Shown: one piece after another, positions 41,755 to 50,948 of the stretch
Layout: each line of letters opens with the position of its first letter
How positions within the stretch are numbered: position 1 is the stretch's first letter
The notes under the pieces: model-generated
What the model saw: only the letters and a program-made list of their open reading frames with translations
What the model was told of the DNA's origin: nothing
Database searches by the model: none
Position numbers and translations under genes: made by a program
Assembly: GCF_000420645.1 (NCBI RefSeq)
Contig: NZ_ATVI01000006.1
Coordinates: 372,001-436,000 of the forward strand
Direction: 5' to 3'
Origin: Nevskia ramosa DSM 11499
GTDB lineage: Bacteria > Pseudomonadota > Gammaproteobacteria > Nevskiales > Nevskiaceae
Length of the DNA: 64,000 nucleotides

Positions 41755-44700
41755 ATGGTTGAGACCACAGCGCCGCAGGCCGCGACCTTCTTCGGCGCGA
41801 GCGGCGAGATGGCCGAGCGAATGGCACGGCATGACTGGGCCTCGACGACGGTCGGCACGCCGGACAGCTGGCCACTGAGCCTGCAGACCGCGGTACGCAT
41901 CCTGCTCGGTTCCCGTTTCGCGATGTGGGTGGGCTGGGGCGATGACCTCGCCTTCTTCTACAACGATGCCTATCGGCCAACCCTGGGCATCAAGCACGAC
42001 TGGGCGCTGGGCCGCGCCACCCACGAGGTCTGGAGCGAGATCTGGCCGGACGTCAAACCACGCATCGACGCGGTGATCGGCCAGGGCATCTCCACCTGGG
42101 ACGAAGCCCTGTGCCTGTATCTGGAGCGCGGCGGCGATCGCGAAGAGACCTACCACACGTTTTCGTACAGCCCCCTGGTCGGTGACGACGGCGTCAACCG
42201 CGGCCTGCTCTGCGTCGTCGTCGAAGAGACGGACCGGATCATCGGCGAACAGCACATGGCGCAGCTGCGCGATCTGGCCACGGCATTCACCGCGGTCAGC
42301 ACCGAAACCGAGCTGTTCTCGACGCTCGAACGACAGCTGTCCGCAGCGCGACAGTCGGTTCCGTTCTCGATCACCTTGCTGCGCGATGAGGCCAATGGCG
42401 GCGTGTCGCTCGCGGCCCAGACCGGCATCCCTCCGGAGCAGCGGGAGCGGCTGGCCCGCAACGCCGAACGGGACTGGCCGCTGCATGCCGTGCTGGCCAG
42501 CGGCGAACCGCAGATCGTCGCCGCGCTGCCCTTCGGCAAGCTGCCGATGCCGCCTGGGGAACAAGCACCGACGCAGGCCGTGCTGATGCCGATTCTTGGC
42601 CATGGCATGGAGCGCGGGCGAGCGGTCGGCGTCTTCATTGCCGGCCTGAATCCGAACCGGCCGTTCAGCAGTGCCTACGCCGATTTCCTCAAGCTGCTGC
42701 TCGGTCAGCTGTCGGCCGCGCTGACCTCGGCCCGCGCCTATGACTTCGAGCGCCGCCGCGCCGAGGAACTGGCCGAGCTGGACAGCGCCAAGACCGCGTT
42801 CTTCTCCAATGTCAGCCACGAGTTCCGCACGCCGCTGACCTTGATGCTCGGCCCCACCGAAGCGGCGCTGGACAGCCCCGGACAGACGCTGGCCGGCGAG
42901 CAGCTGGCGCTGGTCCATCGCAACCAGCAGCGTCTGCTGAAGCTGGTCAACACCCTGCTCGATTTTTCCCGCATCGAAGCCGGCAGGCTCGAACTGCAGT
43001 TCGAGCCGACCGATCTGCCGGCGTTCACCCTCGAACTGGCCAGCCTGTTCCGCTCTTCCACCGAACGCGCCGGCCTGAGCCTGACGGTGCATTGCCCGGC
43101 GCTGCCGGAACCGGTCTGGATCGATCGGGAGATGTGGGAACAGATCATCCTCAATCTGCTTTCCAACGCTTACAAGTTCACCCTCAGCGGCAGCATCGCC
43201 GTCAGTCTGGTGGCCGCCGGATCGAACGTGCTGCTCAAGGTGCGCGACACCGGCATCGGCATTCCGGCCTCCGAGCTGCCGCAGATCTTCGAGCGCTTCC
43301 GCAGAGTCAAGGGCTCGCTCGGCCGCACCCACGAAGGCACCGGCATCGGCCTGGCGCTGGTCTGGGAACTGGCCAAGCTGCATGGCGGTGCCGTGGCGGT
43401 GACCAGCACGCCGGGCATCGGCACCGAATTCACGGTGTCGATCCCGATCATGCAGCGCAACGCCCAGACCGATCTCGCCGTGGAGCCGCGCCAGCCCGAT
43501 CTGATCTCCAAGCGGGCGCGCAGCTACGCCGCCGAAGCGGAGCGCTGGAGCCTGGAACTGGAGGAGCCGAAGCCAGAACCGGCAAGCCCGGTTCAGAGCC
43601 GCGACAACCGGCCGCTCATCGTCCTCGCCGATGACAACGCCGACATGCGCAACTACGTGAAGCGCCTGCTTTCGGAAAGCTGCGAAGTGCTCGCCGTCGG
43701 CGATGGCCTGGAAGCGCTGGAAGCGATCCAGCGCGACAAGCCCGATCTGGTGGTCAGCGATGTGATGATGCCGGGCCTCGGTGGCTTCGAGCTGCTGAAA
43801 GCGCTGCGGGCCGATCCGGCGACGGCCTCGATCCCGCTGCTGCTGCTGTCGGCTCGCGCTGGTGAAGAGGCGCGCGTCGAAGGCCTGCGTGCCGGTGCCG
43901 ATGATTACCTGACCAAGCCGTTCCGGGCCCAGGAACTGGTGGCCCGGGTGACCAGCGTGCTGACCCTGGCCAGCACGCGCCGCGAAGCGCTGCGCGTGGA
44001 AGCCAAGCTCAAGGCCGATCGCGACAGCATTCTCGAATCGATCAACGAAGGCTTCCTGTCGATCGATCCGGACTGGACCATCGCCTACGCCAACCGCGCC
44101 GCCGAAAAACTGCTGGCGGTGCAGCGCGCCGATCTGCTCGGGGGCCATTTCTGGGCGCTCTATCCGGCGCTCGACAACACCAAATACTCGGTGGCCGTGC
44201 GTGGCGCAATGGACGACCGAACCGCCGAAGTCTTCGACTACTTCTACGATCCCTGGAATCGCTGGTTCGAGGTCTCCGTCTATCCGACCTCATCTGCCGG
44301 CATCAGCATCTACTTCCGCGACGCCACCGAGCGCAAGCAGACCTTGATGGCGCTGCATGACGCCGATCGCCGCAAGGACGAGTTCCTGGCCACGCTCGCG
44401 CACGAGCTGCGCAATCCGCTGTCGCCGATCCGCAACGCCGCGGAAGTGTTGTCGCTGCCAGGCATCGGCAGTCGCGAGATTTCCATCAGCACCTCGATCA
44501 TCCAGCGCCAGGTGCAGCACATGGCGCGGCTGCTTGACGATCTGCTCGACATCTCGCGGATCACCCGCGGCAAGATGGAACTGAAGAAGGATCATGTCTC
44601 GATCGACAGCGTCATCGATGCCGCGCTGGAAAGCGCCGGCCCGCTGGTCAAGGCTCGCGGACATCATCTGGAAGTAGTGCGGCCGGCCTTCGTGCCGGGC

Positions 44701-45471
44701 ATCGATGGCGATCCGGTGCGCCTTGCCCAGGTGCTGACCAATCTGCTGACCAATGCCGCGAAATACACCGACGCACCGGGCCGCATCGCCCTGTCGGCGA
44801 ATGTTCACGGCAACGATCTGGTCTTCGAAGTGCGCGACTCCGGCATCGGCCTGACGGCAGAACAGCTCGGCGGCGTGTTCGACATGTTCTCGCAGGTGAA
44901 GTCTTCGCAAAGCCGTTCGGAAGGCGGCCTGGGCATCGGCCTGACCCTGGTCAAGGGCATCGTCGAACTGCATGGCGGCACGATCGAAGCGCGCAGCCCC
45001 GGCCTCGGCCTTGGCAGCAGCTTCAAGCTCAGCCTGCCGATCGTGCGTCAGGCAACGACGGCCGCGCAGCCGCCGGAGCAACCGCAGGCCGCCGCCGTCG
45101 CACCCGCGCTGCGCGTGCTGATTGCCGACGACAACCGCGATGCCGCCGAATCGCTGGCGATCCTGCTGGAGATCGACGGTCACGAAGTACGCACCGCATT
45201 TACTGGCCGCGAAGCGATCGCGCTGGCGCAGGAGCTGAAACCGCACATCGCCTTCCTCGACATCGGCCTGCCAGATATCTCCGGCTACGAAGTCGCCCAG
45301 GCGCTGCGGGCAACGACCGAAGCCAGCCACCCGATCAAGCTCGTCGCGGTCACCGGCTGGGGCCAGGCCGAAGACAAGCAGAACGCGGTGAATGCCGGCT
45401 TCGATCTGCACTTCGTCAAGCCCGCCAGTCCGGACCGGCTGAAGAGTGTGTTCGAGAGTCTGGTGCCTTAG
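41755..45471 (+). CDS. Double hybrid histidine kinase (two kinase and two receiver modules)
   Basis: A 1238-residue soluble kinase with the order PAS, GAF, HisKA (FFSNVSHEFRTPLTLML, about residues 350-366), HATPase, receiver (VVSDVMMPGLGG), PAS, second HisKA ([18 protein letters not shown]), second HATPase (LLTNAAKYTDAPG), second receiver (AFLDIGLPDISGYE). Each half is complete, so one chain could take in two signals and run an internal phosphorelay. The ATG at 41755 follows AGGA; a TTG at 41749 is the alternative. The 174 bases upstream hold no sigma-54 element. Confidence 0.92.
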   Translation: MVETTAPQAATFFGASGEMAERMARHDWASTTVGTPDSWPLSLQTAVRILLGSRFAMWVGWGDDLAFFYNDAYRPTLGIKHDWALGRATHEVWSEIWPDVKPRIDAVIGQGISTWDEALCLYLERGGDREETYHTFSYSPLVGDDGVNRGLLCVVVEETDRIIGEQHMAQLRDLATAFTAVSTETELFSTLERQLSAARQSVPFSITLLRDEANGGVSLAAQTGIPPEQRERLARNAERDWPLHAVLASGEPQIVAALPFGKLPMPPGEQAPTQAVLMPILGHGMERGRAVGVFIAGLNPNRPFSSAYADFLKLLLGQLSAALTSARAYDFERRRAEELAELDSAKTAFFSNVSHEFRTPLTLMLGPTEAALDSPGQTLAGEQLALVHRNQQRLLKLVNTLLDFSRIEAGRLELQFEPTDLPAFTLELASLFRSSTERAGLSLTVHCPALPEPVWIDREMWEQIILNLLSNAYKFTLSGSIAVSLVAAGSNVLLKVRDTGIGIPASELPQIFERFRRVKGSLGRTHEGTGIGLALVWELAKLHGGAVAVTSTPGIGTEFTVSIPIMQRNAQTDLAVEPRQPDLISKRARSYAAEAERWSLELEEPKPEPASPVQSRDNRPLIVLADDNADMRNYVKRLLSESCEVLAVGDGLEALEAIQRDKPDLVVSDVMMPGLGGFELLKALRADPATASIPLLLLSARAGEEARVEGLRAGADDYLTKPFRAQELVARVTSVLTLASTRREALRVEAKLKADRDSILESINEGFLSIDPDWTIAYANRAAEKLLAVQRADLLGGHFWALYPALDNTKYSVAVRGAMDDRTAEVFDYFYDPWNRWFEVSVYPTSSAGISIYFRDATERKQTLMALHDADRRKDEFLATLAHELRNPLSPIRNAAEVLSLPGIGSREISISTSIIQRQVQHMARLLDDLLDISRITRGKMELKKDHVSIDSVIDAALESAGPLVKARGHHLEVVRPAFVPGIDGDPVRLAQVLTNLLTNAAKYTDAPGRIALSANVHGNDLVFEVRDSGIGLTAEQLGGVFDMFSQVKSSQSRSEGGLGIGLTLVKGIVELHGGTIEARSPGLGLGSSFKLSLPIVRQATTAAQPPEQPQAAAVAPALRVLIADDNRDAAESLAILLEIDGHEVRTAFTGREAIALAQELKPHIAFLDIGLPDISGYEVAQALRATTEASHPIKLVAVTGWGQAEDKQNAVNAGFDLHFVKPASPDRLKSVFESLVP

Positions 45472-45480
45472 CGCTTGCCT

Positions 45481-45562
45481 GTCATTCCCGAGCAGGCGGG
45501 AATCCAGTTCTGATGCGGCGCGCGACGGCCCACACCGGATCCCCGCCTTCGCGGGGATGACG
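45481..45562. repeat. REP/BIME-like element, copy 1
   Basis: An 82-base element with long inverted arms: it starts GTCATTCCCG and ends CGGGGATGACG, and each arm is itself a hairpin (CCCG...GCGGG). It has the same length and nearly the same sequence as 57892-57973. Both copies lie just after a gene at a convergent junction, the usual site for extragenic palindromes. Confidence 0.85.
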
Positions 45563-45570
45563 AGATCTGA

Positions 45571-45600
45571 AAAGCCGCCGGCATCACTGCCGGCGGCTTT
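45571..45600. terminator. Bidirectional terminator
   Basis: AAAGCCGCCGGCA-TCAC-TGCCGGCGGCTTT is a perfect 13-bp stem with A/T ends on both sides, between the convergent double kinase (stop 45471) and metallopeptidase (stop 45627). Confidence 0.8.
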
Positions 45601-45626
45601 CATTGCAACGCTGCTTCCACGTCTTC

Positions 45627-46763
45627 TCAGGCCGTTGCCGCTTCTTCCAGCGTCTCGATGACTTCGCCGTGCTGGCCATTGCTGGTCGCGGCATCGGCGA
45701 TCACGTCATGAACGAAGCGGAGCTTCTCGATCACCGGCGGCGTCAGCACGAACGGGTAGGCATCCGGGTGACCGAGGCTGCGGTTGAGGCTGTTCAGCGC
45801 GTAGGTGAGCGCGATCCAGCGATCGATCATCACGTCGAAAACGCTGGCCGAAGGCTCGTCTTCATCGATCAGCGACAGCGACGGCTCGTTGACTCGTGAT
45901 GGCATCAGCGCGAAGCCGCAGGCCGCCGCCGTTTCCAGCGTGTCGACGATGTGGAGGTAGTGCGCCCAGGTTTCCGCCCAGTCTTCCCAGGGATGCATGG
46001 TCGCGTAGGAGCTGACGAAGTTGTTCGGCCAGTCCGCCGGCGCGCCGTTCTCGTAATGCTTCTTGAGCGCTTCTTCGTAGTCTTCGCGCTCGTCGCCGAA
46101 CATCGCGCGGCAGGCTTCACTCCACTTCGATTCCTGAACCAGCAGATCCCAGTAGTAGTGACCCACCTCGTGGCGGAAGTGGCCGATCAGCGTCCGGTAC
46201 GGTTCGTTGAGCTTCTGCCGGCGGCGCTCTCGCTCGGCGTCATCGGCTTCGGCGAGGTTCATGGTGATCACGCCTTCGTCGTGGCCAGTGAGTACCGGCT
46301 CGCCACCTTCGGCGCTCAGATCGACCTTGAACTCGTAGACCTGCCCGCGCACGGGATCGACGTCCTTGCCGAACACCGGCAGGCCGAGGCTCATCAGCGT
46401 GAAGGTCAGGCGGCGCTTGGCGGTTTCCATCTTCTGCAGCAACTGCAGGTTGCCGGGCACCGAGAGGTCCGGAATGGTCCGGGTCAGGCGGCAGGATTCG
46501 CAGTACTCGTGCGGATCATCGGCGGCCAGCACCCAATTGCAGATTTCGTGATCGGCGGCGTTCCTGCACGGGCGGAAAACCTGGCCGCTCACTTTCTCGT
46601 CGCCGCTGGTGAACTGGCCCGGCTCGGCGCTCTGATCGTTTGGCCGCACCGTGCAGATATCCATCACGGCGGGAACGAAAGCCAGGGATTCGCTGCAGGT
46701 CATGCAGCGTACGTTTTCGAAGAAGGCCAGCGCATCGCAGGCGTCACAGTGGAAGGTTTTCAT
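45627..46763 (-). CDS. Putative zinc-binding metallopeptidase with N-terminal zinc ribbon
   Basis: A 378-residue protein. The N-terminus has CxxC pairs (CDAC, CMTC) and two further cysteines (CESC at 88-91), a zinc ribbon. The centre carries HEVGH at 198-202, the zinc-metalloprotease signature, with DWAETWAHYLH downstream. This is the layout of the 'putative zinc-binding peptidase' family often found next to transglutaminase or amino-acid-ligase genes; such neighbours are absent here. No signal peptide. It follows the FAD oxidoreductase gene by 32 bases. Confidence 0.87.
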   Translation of the reverse strand: MKTFHCDACDALAFFENVRCMTCSESLAFVPAVMDICTVRPNDQSAEPGQFTSGDEKVSGQVFRPCRNAADHEICNWVLAADDPHEYCESCRLTRTIPDLSVPGNLQLLQKMETAKRRLTFTLMSLGLPVFGKDVDPVRGQVYEFKVDLSAEGGEPVLTGHDEGVITMNLAEADDAERERRRQKLNEPYRTLIGHFRHEVGHYYWDLLVQESKWSEACRAMFGDEREDYEEALKKHYENGAPADWPNNFVSSYATMHPWEDWAETWAHYLHIVDTLETAAACGFALMPSRVNEPSLSLIDEDEPSASVFDVMIDRWIALTYALNSLNRSLGHPDAYPFVLTPPVIEKLRFVHDVIADAATSNGQHGEVIETLEEAATA

Positions 46764-46795
46764 GGAGCTTGTTGCCTGTAGGTGGAGTGATGCCG

Positions 46796-48010
46796 CTATT
46801 GTTGAAGACGATCGAAAGAGAACAGCGCTGCCAGCGGGTGCGATTCACGGCGGATCAGCCTGGTGATCAGCCCGGCACCGGCCGCGCTGAAGGTGATGCC
46901 ATTGCCGCCATAGGCCATGGCGAACTGCACACGCGGGCCATGCTGCGGATGCGGCCCGAAGAACGGCAGGCCGTCATCGGTTTCGGCAAAGGTGCCGGCC
47001 CAGGCGAACGCGGGTTGCAGCGGCAGATCCGGAAACAGCTTGGCCACCCGCTTGCGCAGGATGCGGGCCTTGCGATCGACGCTTGCATCGCGGCGCAAGG
47101 GCACGTCGATGTCATCGTCCTCCCCGCCGATCAGCAGCCGGCCATCGCCGGTGGCACGCATGTACAGATACGGCCGCGCCGATTCCCAGACCATCGTCTC
47201 CTTCAGCGGGCCAAGCGCTTCGGTATCGATGGGATCGGTGATGAAGGCATAGCTGCTGCGGTTTCTGGCGACGCGGGTATCGAGATACTGCTGCGAGGCA
47301 TAACCGGCCGCGAACACCAGATGCCCGGCCTTGATGGTGATGCCGTCCGCCGTGCGCGCGACAACGCTCCGGCTGCTGGCCTCGAAAGACTCCAGCCGGG
47401 TGCGATCGAAGATCGAGACGCCGCGCTTTTCCAGCCGCATCAGCAAACGATAAGTGAGCCGGTAAGGATCGATGCGGCCAGCCAGTTCGCTGAAGATCGC
47501 CATCGCCGACGAGAATCCGTACTGCTCGCGAATCTCGCCGCGCTTCAGCAGGCTCACCGCAAAGCCGTGGCGCTTGCGTAGTTCGTATTCGGCATTCAGG
47601 CGACCGACGTGAAACAGGCTGCTGGCGAAATAGAGGCTATGCATCCGGGCGAAATCGACATCACGAACGACACCCGCCAGTTCCTGCAATTGCGGAATCG
47701 CATCGGCGCAAGCGCGATAGGCCAGCACCGCGTTGTCCTCGCCATACAACTCGGCCAGCTCGGTCATGTGGGTGTCGATCTCGTACTGCAGCAGCGCGGT
47801 GCTGGCGGCACTGCTGCCCCAGCCGATATCGCGCTGCTCGATGACCACTACGGACTGACCATCCTCGGCCAGCGAATGCGCGATCAGCGCGGCGGTGATG
47901 CCACCGCCCACGATCAATACATCGCAACGGGTATCGGCCGTCAACGCTGGAAACGACTTCATCAGACCGTTCTTCACTGCCCAGAACGGGTAGCCGCTTT
48001 TCAGATCCAT
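46796..48010 (-). CDS. FAD-dependent oxidoreductase (DAO family)
   Basis: A 404-residue flavoprotein with an FAD-binding Rossmann motif (VLIVGGGITAALIAHSLAEDG near 28-48, quoted to GGGITAALIA) and a D-amino-acid-oxidase-like fold (WGSSAASTALLQYEID, FAMAYGGNGITFSAAGAGLI, in parts). The family oxidises amines or amino acids; the substrate is not evident. The ATG at 48010 follows GAGG. Its C-terminus precedes the metallopeptidase start by 32 bases, so both are probably one operon. Confidence 0.87.
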   Translation of the reverse strand: MDLKSGYPFWAVKNGLMKSFPALTADTRCDVLIVGGGITAALIAHSLAEDGQSVVVIEQRDIGWGSSAASTALLQYEIDTHMTELAELYGEDNAVLAYRACADAIPQLQELAGVVRDVDFARMHSLYFASSLFHVGRLNAEYELRKRHGFAVSLLKRGEIREQYGFSSAMAIFSELAGRIDPYRLTYRLLMRLEKRGVSIFDRTRLESFEASSRSVVARTADGITIKAGHLVFAAGYASQQYLDTRVARNRSSYAFITDPIDTEALGPLKETMVWESARPYLYMRATGDGRLLIGGEDDDIDVPLRRDASVDRKARILRKRVAKLFPDLPLQPAFAWAGTFAETDDGLPFFGPHPQHGPRVQFAMAYGGNGITFSAAGAGLITRLIRRESHPLAALFSFDRLQQ

Positions 48011-48062
48011 ATGCGTTTGGTGCCTCGACCTGCTGTCAGGAATTTTTGTGCTGGATAGCCCC

Positions 48063-48102
48063 AAAAAAATCCCGTCATGCCTGCGGAGGAGGGCATGACG
48101 GG
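48063..48102 (-). terminator. Intrinsic terminator of the ferritin operon
   Basis: CCCGTCATGCC and GGCATGACGGG form an 11-bp stem; on the minus strand it is followed by seven T. The GTCATGCC...GGCATGAC sequence resembles half of the REP-like elements, so a repeat may have been recruited as a terminator. Confidence 0.85.
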
Positions 48103-48126
48103 CGTCCTGAGAACCCGAAAAGAGGC

Positions 48127-48342
48127 TTAGTGTGGCTTGATCAGACTGCCCAGACCGCGCAGCGCAGCCTCGCCTTCCGAGGTCAGCACGTGCATGCCAT
48201 CCCAGCCGCGCAACACCAGACCCTTGCGCTCCAGATCACCGGCCAGATCGACCGAGAGCGGCGCGCGCTGATCGTCCGCCAGCATTCTCAGGGCCTGCAG
48301 TTCCGTTGCCGACACCGAGATGGGCGCGGTTGGCGATCGCAT
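48127..48342 (-). CDS. Small protein of unknown function (71 aa)
   Basis: A 71-residue soluble protein that could form a small winged helix (LQALRMLADDQRAPLSVDLAGDLERKGLVLR, in parts LAGDLERKGLVL; GMHVLTSEGEAAL). I know no function. It starts three bases after the ferritin-like stop, so it is translated from the same message, and the terminator follows 25 bases after it. Confidence 0.7.
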   Translation of the reverse strand: MRSPTAPISVSATELQALRMLADDQRAPLSVDLAGDLERKGLVLRGWDGMHVLTSEGEAALRGLGSLIKPH

Positions 48343-48345
48343 CGA

Positions 48346-48882
48346 TCAGGCCGGAACGTCGACAAGGAAATCGGCCAGTTCGTCGGCGTGCTGCTCTTCG
48401 ACGGCGAGGATTTCCTTGATCAGCTTGCCGGTGGTCGGATCGGCCTTGTCGAGGTACTGGATCAGTTCGCGATAGCTGTCGATGGCAACGCGTTCGGCGA
48501 CCAGGTTCTCCCGGATCATGTCGGCCAGCGAGGCACCGGGCACGTACTCGGCGTGGCTGCGGCTGGTCAGGGTGTCCGGCGAGAAATCCGGTTCGCCGCC
48601 GAGCTGGACGATGCGCTCGGCCAGCTGATCGGCATGGCCCTGCTCTTCGTTCGAGTGAACGAGGAATTCGTCGGCGATGCTCTTGGAATTGATGCCGCGC
48701 GCCATGAAGTGATGACGCCGGTAGCGAAGCACGCAGACCAGTTCGGTGGCCAGCGCTTCGTTGAGAAGCTTCAGCACCATTTCACGGTCCGCGGCGTATC
48801 CAGCGGTTACGGCTCCATCCTCGACATGCTTGCGGGCCTGGGCGCGCAGCGTCGAAGTATCGGTCAGCGTTGCCTGAGTCAT
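48346..48882 (-). CDS. Ferritin-like/bacterioferritin-type protein
   Basis: A 178-residue four-helix protein with two ExxH-type di-iron motifs (NEEQGHADQL near 88-97 and VEEQHADEL near the C-terminus) and ELVCVLRYRRHHFMA in the first helix. It fits the bacterioferritin/DPS-like superfamily: ferrous iron oxidation and storage, or DNA protection. The ATG at 48882 follows AAGGA. It has its own candidate sigma-54 promoter about 110 bases upstream. Confidence 0.88.
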   Translation of the reverse strand: MTQATLTDTSTLRAQARKHVEDGAVTAGYAADREMVLKLLNEALATELVCVLRYRRHHFMARGINSKSIADEFLVHSNEEQGHADQLAERIVQLGGEPDFSPDTLTSRSHAEYVPGASLADMIRENLVAERVAIDSYRELIQYLDKADPTTGKLIKEILAVEEQHADELADFLVDVPA

Positions 48883-49003
48883 CGGGTCATTCCTTGTTTG
48901 AAAAGTTTGAAAATTGGAAATGGGGTGAAGCTGAAGGAGCGCTTCGTCGCGCAGCCGAAACACGTCGTTGGGTATCGGCAATCCAGTTCACACAGGGAAA
49001 CCC

Positions 49004-49019
49004 GGCAAGCAGCGTGCCC
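49004..49019 (-). promoter_or_regulatory. Sigma-54 promoter candidate for the ferritin operon
   Basis: Minus strand gGGCACG-ctgc-TTGCc, GG-N10-GC exact: one of the best matches here. Predicted start near 48993. The 395-base stretch 48883-49277 contains only this and the opposite-facing element at 49200; I see no gene in it. Confidence 0.65.
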
Positions 49020-49199
49020 GGTGGATTCGGCATGGAATGTGGCTCTAATGTGGCTCTTGCGCGCCCGGCCATTGCCTTCCGCAATGCCTGTTTACACCGT
49101 CGATCCACGTAAAAAATTCAGCGTCGCCAGCGCTTTCCTTACAAGCCGGGAACGGAACAGCTACAGGCTCGATACCCCTGCGGTGACGGATTTCCGTTC

Positions 49200-49215
49200 G
49201 GGAACGCCGCTTGCT
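49200..49215 (+). promoter_or_regulatory. Sigma-54 promoter candidate for a small membrane protein
   Basis: gGGaACG-ccgc-TTGCT: full -12, one core mismatch at -24, GG-N10-GC exact. Predicted start near 49225, about 53 bases before the ATG at 49278. Confidence 0.5.
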
Positions 49216-49277
49216 CTCTCAGCTTGCAGCCTCATTCAAGCCTGTGGAATCGACATTCCTGTAAGCCGGAGATCGCC

Positions 49278-49598
49278 ATGTACGCACCTGTTTCGAGACA
49301 ACTGGACGCGCCACTCTCAGTGACCCTGGGGCGAGCCTGTGTGGAAAGCGACGGTGGGGCGGCAAGCACCTGTCGGAACGTCGCTGCTTCGGGGCCGGCG
49401 CACTACCAGAAAGCCAGCTTCGTGCAGACCGTGCAGCCCGCACCAAGCTATCCAATGGAAATGGGCGTGTCGGGCAAGCTTGAAAGCGCCACCAGCTCGC
49501 TGCCGATGATCCTGATCGCAGCGGTCCTGTTGCTGATTCCTGCGGTGGCGATGGGCTTCTTCAGCCATGCCCGGTGGCCGGGATTTCAGCGCGGCTGA
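49278..49598 (+). CDS. Small single-pass membrane protein (106 aa)
   Basis: A 106-residue protein with a polar N-terminal 75 residues and one transmembrane helix near the C-terminus (LPMILIAAVLLLIPAVAMGF), followed by a short basic tail. It is tail-anchored in layout. No family recognised. CGGAGA precedes the ATG at 49278. It stands alone between the ferritin operon and the hydrolase operon. Confidence 0.6.
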   Translation: MYAPVSRQLDAPLSVTLGRACVESDGGAASTCRNVAASGPAHYQKASFVQTVQPAPSYPMEMGVSGKLESATSSLPMILIAAVLLLIPAVAMGFFSHARWPGFQRG

Positions 49599-49626
49599 GT
49601 TATTCCGCTGCGGATACGCCGAACCC

Positions 49627-49655
49627 TCGTCATGTCCGTCTCGCGGGCATGACGA
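49627..49655. terminator. REP-like hairpin between convergent genes
   Basis: TCGTCATG and CATGACGA are perfectly inverted around a 13-base middle that also pairs in part. It resembles a single arm of the REP-like elements and lies between convergent stops at 49598 and 49670. Confidence 0.5.
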
Positions 49656-49669
49656 CGCCATCGACGGCA

Positions 49670-49951
49670 TCAACGGCGTTGTTCAGCAGCGCTCAAGACC
49701 TCTCGAACGCTGCCATAGAAAAGCTGCTCCTTCTGATGATGGCGCGCCCGCAGTTCCAGGCAGATCTGAGAGATCAGCATCTTTCGTCCATCGATTGATG
49801 CGCTGCGGCGATACGCCGCCAGCAGATCACGCAGACCATCATTGATGCCGGGACGCGCGGGTTCCCGGGACGCGCCTTGCCGCCTCACCTCGCCAGCGCC
49901 GACCGACCCGGCCGCAACCTTTCCTGAAAACTTGCCTGCCCATAAGTTCAT
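49670..49951 (-). CDS. Small HHE/hemerythrin-like fragment protein
   Basis: A 93-residue protein. Residues 1-40 are basic and Gly/Ala-rich; residues 42-90 (GLRDLLAAYRRSASIDGRKML, then ISQICLELRARHHQKEQLFYGSVREVL, quoted in parts) follow the second-helix pattern of hemerythrin HHE proteins (ICxELxxHxxxEExxFYPxV). The first metal-binding His and part of the E/H set are missing, so it is probably a truncated or non-metal relative. AGGGAG precedes the ATG. It lies 38 bases after the hydrolase gene, in the same operon. Confidence 0.55.
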   Translation of the reverse strand: MNLWAGKFSGKVAAGSVGAGEVRRQGASREPARPGINDGLRDLLAAYRRSASIDGRKMLISQICLELRARHHQKEQLFYGSVREVLSAAEQRR

Positions 49952-49989
49952 CGGTCTTGCTCCCTGCGGGTCCGTGTGGCCTGGTGGCG

Positions 49990-50814
49990 CTAGATGCTGC
50001 GTAGAAACGCGATCAGGTCCGCGCTCAAGCGTTCCTTGTGCGTGGCGAACAGGCCATGCGCCGCGTCTTCGTATTCGATCAGCGTGGAGCCGGCGATCGC
50101 CTGGGCGGCAGCGCGGGCCGATGCGTCGATCGGCACGGTCTTGTCGGCGGTGCCGTGGATGATCAGAGTCGGCACCTTGAACGACGGCAGGTCCTTGCGG
50201 AAATCCGTGGTGGCGAAGGACTTGGCGCATTCCAGGGTCGAACGCAGGCTGGCCTGCAAGGCCATGCCGCGTGTCCAGTCCAGCACTTCCTCGCTGACCG
50301 GATGGGTCAGCATGCCGTCACCGTAGAAGTCCCGGGCAAAGCTGGCGAAGAAGTTGGCGCGGTCCTTCTTCATGCCTTCGGTCATCTCCTCGAACACCGC
50401 CGGCTCGGTCCCTTCCGGGTTGTCTTCGGTCTTCATCATGTACGGCACCACGGAGGCGATCAGCGCGGCCTGCATCACCGAAGCGCCCTGATGGCGCGAC
50501 ATGTAGCGCGCCACCTCGCCACCGCCCATCGAGAAGCCGACGAGGGTCGCGTCCCTGGCCTCGGTGTGCTTGATCACGGCGGCGAGATCGTCGGACAGGC
50601 TGTCGTAGTCGTAGCCGCTCCAGGGCTGCGATGAGCGGCCGAAACCGCGACGGTCATAGGCGATGACACGGAAGCCGGCAGCGGCGATGTCCATCGCCTG
50701 ATCGTCCCAGCTGTCGGACGACAGCGGCCAGCCGGACATCAGGATGACCGGGCGGCCGGTGCCCCAGTCCTTGTAGAAAAGTCGGGTGTTGTCGTCGGTG
50801 GTTACGTAATGCAT
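49990..50814 (-). CDS. Alpha/beta hydrolase, non-haem chloroperoxidase/arylesterase type
   Basis: A 274-residue hydrolase: SGWPLSSDSWDDQ (oxyanion-hole loop), nucleophile Ser in GFSMGGGEVARYM near 98-104, and the catalytic Asp/His in HGTADKTVP and EDAAHGLF. This is the cofactor-free haloperoxidase/perhydrolase group. There is no signal peptide. MHYVTTDD at 50814 follows GGGAG; the longer frame upstream is not coding-like. The first gene of a two-gene operon with the HHE-like fragment. Confidence 0.9.
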   Translation of the reverse strand: MHYVTTDDNTRLFYKDWGTGRPVILMSGWPLSSDSWDDQAMDIAAAGFRVIAYDRRGFGRSSQPWSGYDYDSLSDDLAAVIKHTEARDATLVGFSMGGGEVARYMSRHQGASVMQAALIASVVPYMMKTEDNPEGTEPAVFEEMTEGMKKDRANFFASFARDFYGDGMLTHPVSEEVLDWTRGMALQASLRSTLECAKSFATTDFRKDLPSFKVPTLIIHGTADKTVPIDASARAAAQAIAGSTLIEYEDAAHGLFATHKERLSADLIAFLRSI

Positions 50815-50948
50815 GTCGGATTTGCTCCCGAAAGTAAAAGTGGCGAGCCGAAACACAGGCTGCCGGTACCAAAGACCCTCACTGATACTGATTACGCACG
50901 CTGCTACGCAGTGCGCTTGCTGCCAGCCGGGTCCGTCTTTGACTCCGC

